64,000 nucleotides of DNA from Monoplex corrugatus. Taxonomy: Eukaryota > Mollusca > Gastropoda > Littorinimorpha > Ranellidae. Every line of letters begins with the position of its first letter. Position 1 is the first letter of the stretch. The notes beneath the pieces are model-generated. The model was given only the letters and a program-made list of their open reading frames with translations. It ran no database searches and was not told the DNA's origin. Below are positions 41,785 through 52,149 of this stretch, one piece after another. Location: the NCBI GenBank assembly GCA_030674185.1, contig CM060312.1, positions 50,922,307-50,986,306 on the forward strand, given 5' to 3'. The position numbers were made by a program, and so were the translations under genes.

Positions 41785-42060
41785 CGTTATTGCACAGAAT
41801 GCAGTACATTTCATACTGCAGAAACAGAACGTTGTCATTCCAAAGAATCATTCAGGTGGCTTCTCCATTGGCTTCCTCGTACCGGTAGGCTTGAGAACAT
41901 GACATCAGATACAATGTTTTGGGGTTAATCTACCACCAAGATATTCTCAGCAGTTTTTGTGAAAGATCAAGTACACTGTGCGAATACGCCTAATGATGCC
42001 TAGAAACAGAGCTTTTCTGTTGTCATATCTGTTGTGTTGTGTCTGTTGCTCCAAACCTCT
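41785..42060 (+). mobile_element. Small CR1/L2-like LINE fragment
   Basis: In broken frames it reads IQNAVHFIL.KQ, RCHSKESF, FRWLLHWLPRTGRLE and MTSDTMFWG, echoing the LLAQLHWLPVSKRIQYK region of the intact LINE at 3647-5368. Confidence 0.55.
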
Positions 42061-42180
42061 GATTCAACCTTGCATGATAGAAATGGAGAAAACCGAAACT
42101 TTCAGAGAAGAATTTACTCCAAGTCGTCATCACTCACCCATTACCACAGAAGCACACGCGCAAGCATTTATGTGCATGTA

Positions 42181-42204
42181 CGCACACACACACACCCCAC
42201 ACAC

Positions 42205-42251
<47 letters not shown>

Positions 42252-42305
42252 ATTTACACACACCATTACACACACGAATACACAAACATGAACACACACA
42301 CACAC
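42181..42305. repeat. (CA)n microsatellite
   Basis: Interrupted CA tract; the overlapping frames are artefacts. Confidence 0.95.
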
Positions 42306-42499
42306 CACTGGATAAATCAGGAATCACATACCTAGTCCCTGTTTTACCTTCCATATCACCAATTACAACTTGCTACATGGTTCCAAGACCATCCTTCATG
42401 TTACCCTGATCACAGACCCTCATCAAAGGTCAGAGAAGATCTGAGTAATGAATATATACAACAACAACAACAACAACAAAGAAAAAGAAAAAGGGACAA

Positions 42500-43080
42500 A
42501 TATCAGTTATGTCTAATTTGTATTGACTGCTGTTGCTATTAACTTGATTCTCAAGAAAGCACTTCAAAATCATGCGATCAGCTGGCACAAAGTTGGAAAA
42601 CTGTCTGATCTTGACTTTGATGATAATATAAATATAGCAGCTTTATCAGACAATATTCAGAGTCTCCAAGAACTTGTAGACACCACCATTGATTGTCCTG
42701 GAGAACTGAGTTTACCAATCAGCAGCAAAAAGACAAAGAACATGCTGACTGGCAACCGCCAAATGATGTTTTTATAGGTCAAAGCAAAACAAACTACATG
42801 GCTCAATCAACAACCAGATTCATATGGAAAACCAACAGCAGATAGCCACAGCATCAGTACCCTTTAAGTAGCTGGAAATAATCTGAGAAACAAGAATCTC
42901 TTTAAAAACCAAGATTTGAATCAACAACTCCAACTTCCTGTCCTCCATGCTTTGTGGCTTTGAAACCTGGCGCTGAAAATCCAGCAAGAAAAAGAAATGG
43001 GATGATTTCAACTCAACATGCTAACGAAAAATTAAGACATCAAATGGAATGACTTCATAACCATTGATAGAATACAGTGC
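42500..43080 (+). mobile_element. RTE-like LINE fragment (left-arm copy)
   Basis: Frames read LSDLDFDDNINIAALSDNIQ, a decayed F/YADD box with RTE/L1-style context. Then come SSKKTKNM, VAGNNLRNKNLFKNQDL and IKWNDFITID, the usual order after the RT core in this group. It lies across the outer side of the left duplication arm; the matching part of the right arm is 63610-64000 on the - strand. Confidence 0.65.
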
Positions 43081-43990
43081 TGTGCAATTGTGCCTTTTCT
43101 GATCCAATCCACCTTCTATGCCTTTTACTAAGGAGTGTTGAATAGACAGGGAAAGCTCATCCTAGTTGTATAAACCAGGGACAAAAAAACACCAAAAAAA
43201 GAATGGTGACTGACTATGAAACATCTGTATCCATGAATTTATAAACAAATGGTATCAGAAGCTGCAGAATTGATTATGCTGGAGGGAAGCGAAAGAAGAA
43301 GCAAGCAAGCCAGAGACCAAAAAATTACAATAAGTGATAATGAGATAAGATAAGTCCAGAGTTTAGATGCTGCTGAAGTTGAAAGATAACAATGAACAGA
43401 ACTGAAATGGCGCAGGTGACAGTAACAAGACTGACAGGTTTGAATGATGAATTTCTGCATGGACATTTGACAATAACGAAAAATGCCAAGTACCTGACTG
43501 AATCAGAATGTACTCAGTGTAGTCCTCTAGTTGGATAGAACGAGCTTTTACACTGAAAAGATTATGCTTAATGCCAGTGAGCACTGATCCAGTCTTATCT
43601 CCATTCAACTATAGCTTATTCTATATCATCAAGTTCTGGACTTCAATATAACAGCCAGAAGCTTCAGAAAGAAAAGTTGAAAGATCTTCAAGAGATGTAC
43701 TGTTGCAGAGCTGGGAGTCGCTGGCATAAAAATTGTGCTGATTGATATACTGGCAAGTAGTGAGGTGTAGAGTGTGAAGAGGACTGGCCCAAGTACAGAG
43801 CCTTGAGGGACCCCCTGAGTGTGTTTAACTGGTCTGGATTTAGACTCACTCACCATGACTGACTGAAAATTGTTGGACAGGTATGAAAAAAAAGAAAGAC
43901 AGAAAGAGCGCTACCTTGAATTCCAAATGTGTGCTCCAGTTGAGAGAGGATGATGATGTGGTCAAAGGCAGCAGAAAGATCTAAAAAATA
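43070..43990 (-). mobile_element. Decayed CR1/L2-like LINE (left-arm copy)
   Basis: On the minus strand: DLSAAFDHIII near 43990, then KHTQGVPQGSVLGPVLFTLY (near 43830-43770) and ANFYASDSQL-like sequence replacing YADD. QTCQSCYCHLR and a frame with TSVSSINS-like sequence follow. It is the family of the intact LINE at 3647-5368 but full of stops. The mirror copy is at 62690-63600. Confidence 0.75.
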
Positions 43991-44864
43991 ATAATAATAA
44001 TAATCAGGAAAATTCTGCCACAGTCAGCAGAAAGCAATAAATCATACATAATGGAAGCATGCTTAGTATGATTTTTAGACTGACTCTTAATTCCTATATG
44101 TCTGCATAATCATTCAAAAACTCTATCCACCCTACCACCCACCCATCTACCCACCCACAGTTTACATATGCATTATAGTATAAAGCTTTTTTTTTATAGG
44201 CCTATTTGTCTAGTTCGTTTGTGCTCTAAATTAGAGAAAGCATACCAATTTCTCATTCTGGCACACTATACATTACATCACTGGGTATACTAAGATACTT
44301 TGCAAAATCTTTCTCTTTTTCCGCAACTGCTGATTCAAGTACACTGTGGTTCAGTGTTGTAATATCACTGCTACCACAGTTCGTTGTACAAGGAAACTGT
44401 GTGATAAAACGATGCTGGATAGACTCGATACACTTAACCTGTACCCTTTGGAATATTACGTTTTACTAGTTCCATTCAAAGCACTTACATGAATTACCTT
44501 TGCACAATGCTGTCACGTTTTCAGCCCCAACATCATGCATCCTCGTGCTGTTTACATAACGTTCTCATTGTTCCTCCCCCACCCCCACACCCCTTCTTCA
44601 AGTTCTTGAGACCTTGCAAGCGCAGTGTCTGTCATATGATATAATTTACTGGAAGATTTGGGTGGAGAGTATATGGGCTTGTGCTATGAATCCCTCTTGA
44701 AATCGTACAAACTACAACTTCATTCTCTTAACTCTTAAGTGTAGGCTACTATGTCAACTCATTCTCTGGATTCTGAGGAGTACAAACAAAGTTACAAACG
44801 AAGTTCAGTGTAGGCTATTCAATATCATCATAATCATGTCACTAAATCAAAATAGTTACGGTAC

Positions 44865-45021
44865 CCAGTTCTTTTCGTCGTTTCGTTTTTTCAGGGCCTC
44901 CATCAATAAAATGCGTCAATTCCTGGATGTTGAACGTCGCCGATTTTCTCTCCCGGACCAAGTCAGCATTCACATCATTGACTGGCACACCAAATGCGTC
45001 TACGTTCGACGCTGCCGCCAT
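44865..45021 (-). pseudogene. Orphan ACOX exon 1 copy (left arm)
   Basis: The minus strand encodes [18 protein letters not shown] and [19 protein letters not shown] through TKRRKELG, 157 nt like the resident exon 1, with an intact ATG and GT donor. Downstream on the minus strand (44864 to the ACOX 3'UTR) I find no exon 2 or later ACOX exon. The copy therefore seems cut off from a gene by the inverted duplication. Confidence 0.85.
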
Positions 45022-45029
45022 GATTCTAG

Positions 45030-45505
45030 TTGGCAAAACGATTGATTGATTAGGTTGAGGCTTAAAGTCCTACCACACATAGACGTCTAGTGTATGCAAG
45101 GACTAGCAAATAAAAAATGTTGATCAAGCTTTAAGATAAAGCTTAATTTTGTTTTGTTTTTAGATAAAATAGATCTAGATAGTTTAAAACTTTCATAAAA
45201 TTAGAGATTAAAACGTTTCCAGGGCTACAAATAAAAACAGAGAGAATGACAGATCTACAAACAAAGTGATACAAAGGACAAAACAATAAACATACATTGA
45301 AAACTACATACAGATATATACAGTGATTTACACTCCTACGTTAAAATAAGCTTTCGATAAAATATGTACAACGTAAATAATTACTGAGAACTGTCTTCTT
45401 AATTTAATTTGGTGTTTGCTCACTCACTCACTCATACACACTTGCCTGGGAGTGGTAGCAGAGGAGGAACACAAAACAAGGAAGATTAGCTTATCTATAT
45501 ACACC
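45030..45505 (-). mobile_element. Repeat inserted between E-box and exon 1 copy (left arm)
   Basis: About 460 bp not present upstream of the resident ACOX gene separate the conserved E-box from the exon. On the minus strand it ends ...GGACTTTAAGCCTCAACC and (AATC)n, a tailed 3' end of retroelement type. The family is unknown to me. Confidence 0.5.
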
Positions 45506-45513
45506 CCTATATG

Positions 45514-45521
45514 TCACGTGA
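45514..45521. promoter_or_regulatory. Conserved E-box TCACGTGA (left arm)
   Basis: Same octamer and flanks as at 921-928, now about 490 bp upstream of the exon 1 copy. Conservation is seen; function is inferred. Confidence 0.4.
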
Positions 45522-45669
45522 TCTCTTAAATCAAGAGGGGAGTTCATTAAGAGGACAGTAGTTCAAAGTGAGGTAAGAACACAGACCTGCAACGTTCGCT
45601 CAGATTGCGACTTTGAAGGCGCCCCGCCATTCTAGGTCAATGGACCCAATTGAACCTTTGGGCTATCTG

Positions 45670-45757
45670 TCACACACACACACACACACACAACACACAA
45701 CACACACACACACACACCCCACACACACACAGAGCTTTATAGTGTATGTGTGTGTGT

Positions 45758-45795
<38 letters not shown>

Positions 45796-46165
45796 GTGTA
45801 TGTGTGCGTGTGTGTGTGACAGACACAGAGAGACAGAAACAGAGACAGAGAAGGAGGGGGACAGAGAGAGAGAGAGGAAAAAGGGAGAGAGAGACAGACA
45901 CACCGAAACAGAGAGAGACAGTCACAGAGACAGAGAGACAGGAAGATACACCGAGACATATAGGCCTACAGACAGACACAGAGGGACAAAGACAAGGCAG
46001 ATACAGAGACAGACAAAGCGAGAGACAGGGAGAGACACACACACAGACAGGGAAACAGAGAAAGACGGAGACAGACACAGATAGGCGGAAAGAGAAACAA
46101 AGAGACAGAAACAGGTAGAGAGACAGACAGAGAGAGACACACACAGACAGACAGACAGACAGAAG
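45670..46165. repeat. Compound CA/TG/GA/GACA microsatellite (left arm)
   Basis: CA and TG tracts followed by a long GA/GACA/CAGA-rich block. The overlapping frames of 100-135 codons on both strands are low-complexity artefacts. It mirrors 60540-61030. Confidence 0.95.
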
Positions 46166-46336
46166 AGAGAGACAAACCGGATGACTGAGTGAGCCTAGTG
46201 TGTGTATGTGAGTGCGGTTTCACAACTTTAGACTTTTCCCCCCCATTTGTCACAATTAAGAATACCAAAAATTCAATAGAAGCGTGCATATGTACTCCTC
46301 CATCCCTCTCTTGTTTCTATGTGAGCGTAAACGTGT

Positions 46337-46351
46337 GTGTGTGTGTGTGTG

Positions 46352-46411
<60 letters not shown>

Positions 46412-46478
46412 AGTGTGAGGAAGAGAGAGAGAGAGTGTGTGTGTGTGTGTGTGTGGTGTGTGTGTGTGTGTGTGTGAT
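46337..46478. repeat. (TG)n microsatellite with GA core (left arm)
   Basis: TG tracts flanking a GAGAGA run; mirrors 60197-60380, which differs in length. Confidence 0.95.
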
Positions 46479-46714
46479 ACTGGTAACGAGCAAAGGCTGA
46501 AACAGAGGGCAAGTTGATTCTAACGTGGAAAACATGGATGGGACAGGCGCAGGCAGACGCCGAATACATGATCTCCTAATTAGAGCACGGAGTGAATAGG
46601 CTGGGAGTATTCAAAATTTAAAAGCACTGCGACAATTAATTTGATTAGTAACATTCTCTCTGTTCGTTGGATGACTCTCGTACTACGTCATGTCATGTCA
46701 TGTCATCATGTGCC

Positions 46715-47230
46715 CTACTGCGTGGCGTTGGCGATCATGGCCCTCCATATGCATCTGTCCCTCATCGCCGCAAGCATATCTTCCACCCTCTCTGTCCTCA
46801 GCCACTCTGCAAGTCTGTCCAATATTTTCTCCCTGGGTCTACGTGGTATTCTCTTTCCCTTCAGCTTTCCTGTTGTGACCAGGTGCTCTAATTCCCCCTT
46901 TCTCATAAAGTGGCCTATAGATGTTGCTTGTCTTTTCCTAATCTTCCTTATCAATGATCTTCTTGTGTCTGCCTCCATCAAGACTGTCCCTTTGTTTTCT
47001 TTGCTGTCCATGGAACTCTCAACATTCTTCTTACAAACCACATTTCGGCTGCCTCAATTTTGTTCTGGCTTTGCGTGTTGCCTGTCCACGCCTCACCACC
47101 GTATAACATTATCGGTTTTACATAACATTCAAAAACTCTCTTCCTGATGTTAATTGATAGGTATTTGTTGGTAATAATGCTTTTCATGTTCTTGAATGCT
47201 GTTTCTGATTCTGCTAGCTATTTCTGGTGT
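46715..47230 (-). pseudogene. LINE ORF2 C-terminal fragment, frameshifted (left arm)
   Basis: Same protein as 59485-59958, read on the minus strand from about 47187, but the run of four C in the right arm is three here (46988-46990). The frame therefore breaks after TAKKTKG. This shows the left arm has decayed, or mutated, since the duplication. Confidence 0.85.
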
Positions 47231-47299
47231 CCATCTGCCATCTGGTGAGGTGACCGTTCCCAGATATTAAAACTTATCAACTTATCTCAAAACTGTGCC

Positions 47300-47940
47300 A
47301 CAGCTGCATCAAAACAAGCATGCCACCATTAGGAGTTCAGAGTTTGTTCAAGTGGGATTTATAGCACTCGTACAGCTCTGTATGTATTCAACCTAGATCT
47401 GTCAGTAAGCATGTCAATTTCCTAGATCAATTTCACCAGCGCTGCCTTCGACCTATCTTAAACATCAAATGGTACAACAGAGTCTCAAATGTGAATGCAC
47501 TTTTGCAAGCCCAGATGCCAAGCATAGATGCACTGCCAACACTGTCTCGGCTAAGATGGTCTGGACATCTCGTGCCCATGCAGGATAACAGGCTACCAAA
47601 GCAGCTCTTCTACAATGAACTGACAGAGGGCCATCGATGAAGAGGATGGCCAAAGCTTTGCTACAAAGACATCGCGAAAAAAAATCTCCAGAAATGCGAC
47701 ATGACACTGATGACGAACAATGGGAAATCATGGCCACAAACAGGTCTGAATGGAGGCACGCTATTCGCAAGGGAACAGAAGCTTATGAAAATGAAAGATG
47801 AAGAAGCCAAGTGGAAAAGCATGCAGCAATAAAGGCCAGAATCAACTCTGCAGAGCGCTCCATTGGGTGTCCTGTATGCGGCCGCTGTGTGCATTAGACT
47901 TTGGCCTGAGATCCCACATGAGGGTACACAAATAAATAAA
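47300..47940 (+). mobile_element. Second LINE ORF2 C-terminal fragment (left arm)
   Basis: Plus-strand frames read FLDQFHQRCLRPILNIKWYN, RVSNVNALLQAQMPSIDALP, LRWSGHLVPMQDNRLPKQLF, a stop, then GWPKLCYKDIAKKNLQKCDM. It ends with a CPVCGRC...LRSHMRVHK-type zinc-finger remnant. This is the C-terminal end of a widespread animal LINE ORF2. At least three stops or frameshifts disable it. Confidence 0.8.
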
Positions 47941-47956
47941 GTGCTAGGTTGGACTT

Positions 47957-48179
47957 TGTCAACCACGATAGTCGCAGAACCCATTATGATGGCAAGGTCT
48001 TGACATTGTCAGGAGAGGGAGTAGGAGAGAAAGGGATCTGAGAGACATTAAGCTGACACCACCAGAGTACTCAGAGCATTGACGGGCAGCAAACAGGTAT
48101 GTTATGTTGTGGGCTGGGATTGAACTCGAGACATATGATCTTGACTCTACGGTCCTCTCAACAGAGCCACCCAGCCCAT
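47957..48179 (-). mobile_element. tRNA-derived SINE, family 2 (left arm)
   Basis: Mirror of the 58493-58715 copy: tRNA-like head, B-box-like GAGTTCAATCCC and body. Confidence 0.7.
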
Positions 48180-48610
48180 ACATGTTTACAGTCGTGTTGA
48201 AACTCTAACAACGGAACAAAGATCAATCATCAGTAAATTTACACCAGGGATTGCCAGCAACGACTTGTCTTGCAGCAACTGAACAAAAAATAAATGCGTG
48301 ACGCTGGGTTTGCATCCATGTGCACTCTTGGCTTCTAGTCTGACTTTACAGGATCAACTTTTTCTTTTTTAAAAAATAGCGTTCCAAATTTTGTGCATGC
48401 TGTTTTTGCTTACATTGTACAGACAGCATGTTAACTGCATTCCGCCTTTGGCGAGCGTGCATGCTGTGTGTTTTCATGTTTCCATAAGCTATTTGACACT
48501 ACTGAGATTCACAGGATCATTAATAGGCATGCTGAATGTTCTGCACGCGTATTCACATGAAGGGTGTTTAGGCATTGACTAGGAAGGTCAGAAAAAGGTG
48601 AGAGGTACTC

Positions 48611-48682
48611 TGCGTACGTGTGCGTTCTTTGTATACGAGTGTACATCACATGATGCATGGTATAAATATTTTTTGTCTCTCT
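48611..48682 (+). repeat. 72-bp perfect direct repeat, left copy
   Basis: TGCGTACGTGTGCGTTCTTT to TTTTTTGTCTCTCT is identical to 57345-57416, in the same orientation. It begins where the inverted-duplication homology stops and ends exactly where the RLE LINE begins. Confidence 0.97.
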
Positions 48683-49808
48683 GAAGTTGGAAAAGCAAGA
48701 CTGTTGAGCATGCTGGAGGAATCGGAAGACAATATCGTGAGATCAGTTCATCCAAAGCTGAGAACTGGCAGAAAGTGGAAAGTCCAAGAGGCTGTAAACA
48801 ATGCCAAGAGAAACCTCAGCATCAAAGAAATAATTGGACACACGCAAACCAACAGACAGGGACTGGGAGCAACAAAAATGCAGTGGTGGTCCAAAGCCAA
48901 AGGGAAGGAAAAAAGAGACATGATCATACAGGAGTTGAAGGAAGAAGAAGATGTCAAAAGAGTGCAGAAGGCAGTCCAGCAAGGTCAACAGGGGCAATGG
49001 ACAACATGGGACAGTGCACTCCAAAGAAGTCTCAGCTGGAACGATATGTGGCACATGGCTCCTCTAAGGATAAGCTTCCTCCTCAGATCTGTATATGACC
49101 TGCTCCCCTCGAATGCAAACTTAGTAAAATGGGGGAAATCAGACGACCCAGCATGTCCGCTCTGTCAGAAGAAACAAACAGTGGAACATGTCCTAAGCTC
49201 TTGCAAAGTAGCGCTAGCCCAAGGAAGGTATACATGGAGGCACAACCAAGTTCTGAAAGTGATCACAGACGTGGTTAGCGAAAAAAAAAACCATGACCCC
49301 AAACGCACCAATTGCTATGACAACGTTCTACAAAGCAGGAGGGAAGCAGGTCTGGCCCGAAAGTGCTATGACAACCAGCACATTGCCAAAGGGTCTTCTG
49401 GATGGAGCAGTCGACTGGGAGTGTACAGCAGACCTCCCAGAGTGGAGAAATTACCCAGATGTCATCAGCAAGACAGGCATGAGACCAGACATCGCTCTCC
49501 ACTCTGACTCCTCGAAACAAGTGATTCTGATAGAACTCACTGTGCCATACGAAAGCAGAATGGAAGAAGCACATATCTACAAGACCGAAAAATACGCCGG
49601 TCTTGCCAGCACCCTGAAGAAAGCAGGGCTGCGGGTCAAAATCTTCGCCATAGAGGTCGGGGCAAGAGGGTTTGTGGGCACCTCCGCTTATGATCTCATG
49701 AAACAACTCGCCATTTCTGGGAAGAAGAGGACTAGAGCCCTTAAAGCAATGGCAGAGGCAGCAGAAAGGAGCTCAAGCTGGATCTGGGCAAGAAGGAACC
49801 AAAAGTGA
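48683..49808 (+). pseudogene. 5'-truncated LINE, C-terminal zinc finger and restriction-like endonuclease
   Basis: The sequence enters the protein after the RT core (EVGKARLLSMLEESEDNI) and runs through a CCHC finger, CPLCQKKQTVEHVLSSC (about 49154-49204). It ends in a restriction-like endonuclease domain with RPD (49482-49490), IELTVPYESR (from about 49530) and YKTEKY. CCHC plus PD-(D/E)XK-type endonuclease at the C-terminus is the arrangement of the R2/NeSL/R4-type LINEs. The frame breaks once, at a run of ten A (49281-49290), after DVVSEKK; translation resumes one frame over as TMTPNAPIAMTTFYK. Apart from that slip it is open. Proteins of this class use the endonuclease for target-primed reverse transcription. 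The copy lacks its RT, so it cannot move itself. Confidence 0.82.
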
Positions 49809-49837
49809 ACTTCATAAGGATTAAATTCCCTACAGAT

Positions 49838-49938
49838 GATGTGTGCCCCGTTAGCACATTGGTAAAACCGCGTACCGCAGTTCTGAAGCGCAGAATCGCC
49901 CAGGTTCACTCCCCGGCGTGAAAAAAAAAAAAAAAAAA
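49838..49938 (+). mobile_element. Short tRNA-derived SINE with poly-A tail
   Basis: GCCCCGTTAGCACATTGGTA carries an A box and AGGTTCACTCCCC a B box, spaced as in tRNA genes, and an A18 tail follows at once. The stems do not close into a clean cloverleaf, so it is a tRNA-derived retrosequence and not a working tRNA gene. Confidence 0.7.
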
Positions 49939-50067
49939 TAGACAACAGCAGAAGGGCATCCAGGAGTCATGACCTGGATGTGGCCCGGCCCCCTGAGAGT
50001 GTAAGGAATTCAGGGCCGAAACACTTGTCTAAAGGGGGTTACTTCTCTGAAGACCTTCTGTTGTCTA
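49939..50067 (+). other. GC-rich segment bounded by a 14-bp inverted repeat
   Basis: TAGACAACAGCAGAAGG at the left and CCTTCTGTTGTCTA at the right are complementary apart from one extra CAG. Between them lies AGGGCCGAAACACTTGTC, of the type found in LINE 3' regions. It is perhaps the 3'UTR of the RLE LINE displaced by the SINE. Confidence 0.5.
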
Positions 50068-50468
50068 GCTCTCCCTAGAGTTTCTTTCTACCTTGTTTTT
50101 TTGTTGTTTCTTTCTTTGTTTGTTTTTGCATATGAACAATGCAATGGCATCTTCGCTCCTATCAACATTGTGTTTCCTTTGTACCGTACTGCTAATTTCT
50201 TGCTATAAACTTGCCACATCTTCCCACATTTATAACACAGTGTGTTTATGTCTTTTTCTTCACATCATGCTTTTTGGTTGGTTGGATGCTTGTTTTTGTT
50301 TTTTGTTTGTTTGTTTGTTGTGGCTGTCCCATCTTTTTCACTGTTCCTGTCACTGCTTCCAAGTCTCATGTCAGCTTTCCAGCACACCATCAAACCCAAC
50401 GAAACTGAGGTCACTATGGGTGCAGGGTATAAAGGGTCAAGCAGTTTGAGACAAAGTTTTCGCAGCAA
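50068..50468 (+). other. No gene seen, T-rich left flank of the DIRS element
   Basis: T-rich sequence without a recognisable feature up to the DIRS left end. Confidence 0.5.
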
Positions 50469-50512
50469 TAAGGAAATTTTTCTTCTAAAATTACGTTTAA
50501 TCTAACATATTT

Positions 50513-50641
50513 ACCGTGGCTCACAAATGCAATAAGCGGCAGCGGTTTGCCATTTCTGCCTCGTAACAATAAAGTCCGAAGGGACAGTAACTCTGAGAGT
50601 ATCCATGTCTTGCGCATGCGCACGTGCTCTTCCTCTTTTCG
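50513..50641 (+). repeat. DIRS inverted terminal repeat (3' side of element)
   Basis: Complementary to 55971-56097 with only a few differences. Starts ACCGTGGCTCACAAATGCAA and ends GCTCTTCCTCTTTTC. Confidence 0.95.
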
Positions 50642-50708
50642 AGGAGACCTAGACCCTGACTGTGGATAGAAGGAACCAGGAAGGCGGGGAGGACGGGAGG
50701 GACTCTGC

Positions 50709-50800
50709 GTGAGCCACGGTAAGTATGTTAGATTAAACGTAATTTTAGAAGGAAAATTTCCTTTTAATTACACATACTAAACCGTGGCTCACAAATGCAG
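50709..50800 (+). repeat. DIRS internal complementary region
   Basis: GTGAGCCACGGTAAGTATGT onward is complementary to the outer left end (50469-50524), and ATTACACATACTAAACCGTG to the outer right end (56090-56114). It thus spells the joined ends of the element and marks the outer limits. The joined form reads TGTGTAATTAAAAGGAAA. Confidence 0.92.
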
Positions 50801-50832
50801 AATAGCACTACCCGGATGGAGGGCTTACCTGG

Positions 50833-52137
50833 TTAACGCCTGGAGGAATGGTAGGAGTCAGGGCGTGTGGCTGAGATGGGGTGTTGGGCCACCACAGCGG
50901 AAGCAATACCCCTGGATCCGTCTTCGCGCAAACGGGAGACGTCGCGCAGGTAAAATTGAATGAATGTGCCTGGGGAACGCCAGTACGCGGCGTCTAGGAC
51001 GCTCTGGATGCTGGCATTGTGGGTGACTGCCAGCGAAGAAGCCCATGCTCTGATCTCATGGGGCCTTGGGGAGAAGACAGCTAGCTCTGAGCTTGACCTC
51101 GCATACGCAGCCTTGATGACTTCCCTCAGCCATCGAGAGATGGACGTGCGTCTAATGTCTTTTCTATAGTTTTCGTTGTAAGAGAGAGAAGGGTGGCGCT
51201 GCTGCTGGCGAGAAGATTTCGTCCGCTTTCTGTACGCTCGCAGGGCACGAACAGGGCAGAGCGTGCGATCCGCGTCGTCCGGAGCAAGGATAGACGTGAG
51301 GGGATGAATGGGGATGGTCGGAGAGGGAGAACCTGGCGACTGGTTCTTGGCTAAGAATTCCGGGAGTAGGCGGAGAGACATCGAGCCATCAGGTTCGAAA
51401 GCAACATCTCCGGGGAGTCCACTAAGGGCGTGCACTTCGCTGCAGCACCTCCCCGACGCGAGAGAGATGAGAAAGGCCATCTTGAAGGAGAGGAACTTGA
51501 GAGAACACTCCCTGATGGGCTCGTAAGGGGGGAGTCTCACGGATGAGAGGACGAGAAAGAGATCCCACGCCGGGGTGCGGCGGGGGGTTCTGGCTTCCTG
51601 GAGAGAAGCCCCTCTGACAAGATCCCGCAGTAGGGGATCGTCCGCAAAGGACGGACCACCCAACTGACTGATGGTGGTACAGATGGCCCTGTGAACCTTC
51701 ACTGAGGAGGACGAAAGCTTTTTCTCGGTTGACAGAAAACCGAGGTAGTTGGCCAACTGCAAGCGAGAGGGTGAGTGGGGTGACACCGCATTTGAGGTGC
51801 ACCAAGAGAGCCAGCCGTTCCAGTGGGCATTATACACCCCCTGTGTGCCCCGTCTGTGAGCTTGCTGCACAAGGCCGATTACAGCCGGGGACAAGCCTAA
51901 TGAAGACATCGAGTCCCGCACAGCATCCAGGCATGAAGGTTTAGAACCTCTGGATTGCCGTGCGGAATGCCTGACCTGGTTTGAAGGAGGGAGCGACCCA
52001 ACACCGCGAGTTTTAGCGGCGGCACATGGGACAGGTGCAGAAGTTCTGGGTACCATGCCTGTGCTGGCCATTTGGGTGCGACAAGGATCAATGTCGCTGA
52101 GTCCTCCCTGGCCTTCCGCAGTACGGGGGGAAGGCAT
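50833..52137 (-). CDS. DIRS tyrosine recombinase
   Basis: 434 codons, open throughout. The N-terminal half has a core-binding-like region (YNAHWNGWLSWC, YLGFLSTEKK, VHRAICTTISQLG). The catalytic half carries SLASGRCCSEVHALS with the first Arg, HEIRAWASSLA (His and second Arg, 51049-51060 on the plus strand) and FIQFYLRDV with the nucleophilic Tyr (codon at 50950-50952). These match the R-H-R-Y set of tyrosine recombinases, which in DIRS integrate a circular DNA without making target duplications. The start overlaps the end of the RT/RNase H region in another frame, as in other DIRS elements. Because the RT frame is broken, supply of partner proteins in trans would be needed. Confidence 0.9.
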   Translation of the reverse strand: MPSPRTAEGQGGLSDIDPCRTQMASTGMVPRTSAPVPCAAAKTRGVGSLPPSNQVRHSARQSRGSKPSCLDAVRDSMSSLGLSPAVIGLVQQAHRRGTQGVYNAHWNGWLSWCTSNAVSPHSPSRLQLANYLGFLSTEKKLSSSSVKVHRAICTTISQLGGPSFADDPLLRDLVRGASLQEARTPRRTPAWDLFLVLSSVRLPPYEPIRECSLKFLSFKMAFLISLASGRCCSEVHALSGLPGDVAFEPDGSMSLRLLPEFLAKNQSPGSPSPTIPIHPLTSILAPDDADRTLCPVRALRAYRKRTKSSRQQQRHPSLSYNENYRKDIRRTSISRWLREVIKAAYARSSSELAVFSPRPHEIRAWASSLAVTHNASIQSVLDAAYWRSPGTFIQFYLRDVSRLREDGSRGIASAVVAQHPISATRPDSYHSSRR

Positions 52138-52149
52138 AGCTGATGAGGT

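Larger units (their letters stand above)
42679..48612 (+). repeat. Left arm of a ~5.9-kb inverted duplication
   Basis: The reverse complement of this block is present almost unchanged at 58060-64000. Base 48612 pairs with 58060 and homology stops there abruptly. At the outer side 42679 pairs with base 64000, the window edge, so the true outer limit is not seen. Differences noted by eye: microsatellite lengths, a 1-bp indel (near 46988 against 59682), and a 21-bp indel (left 44484-44504 present, absent near 62197). Confidence 0.95.

Noticed and set aside
46641..47147. 168-codon plus-strand frame in the left arm, and its mirror at 59547-60032
   Set aside because: Antisense to the LINE ORF2 C-terminal fragment.
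48620..49507. A 295-codon gene starting at 48620
   Set aside because: The first codons lie in the 72-bp direct repeat and join LINE sequence by chance. After the A10 run the frame is no longer that of the protein family.
49838..49921. A functional tRNA gene
   Set aside because: A and B boxes are present but the acceptor and anticodon stems do not pair well, and a poly-A tail follows, so it is a retrosequence.
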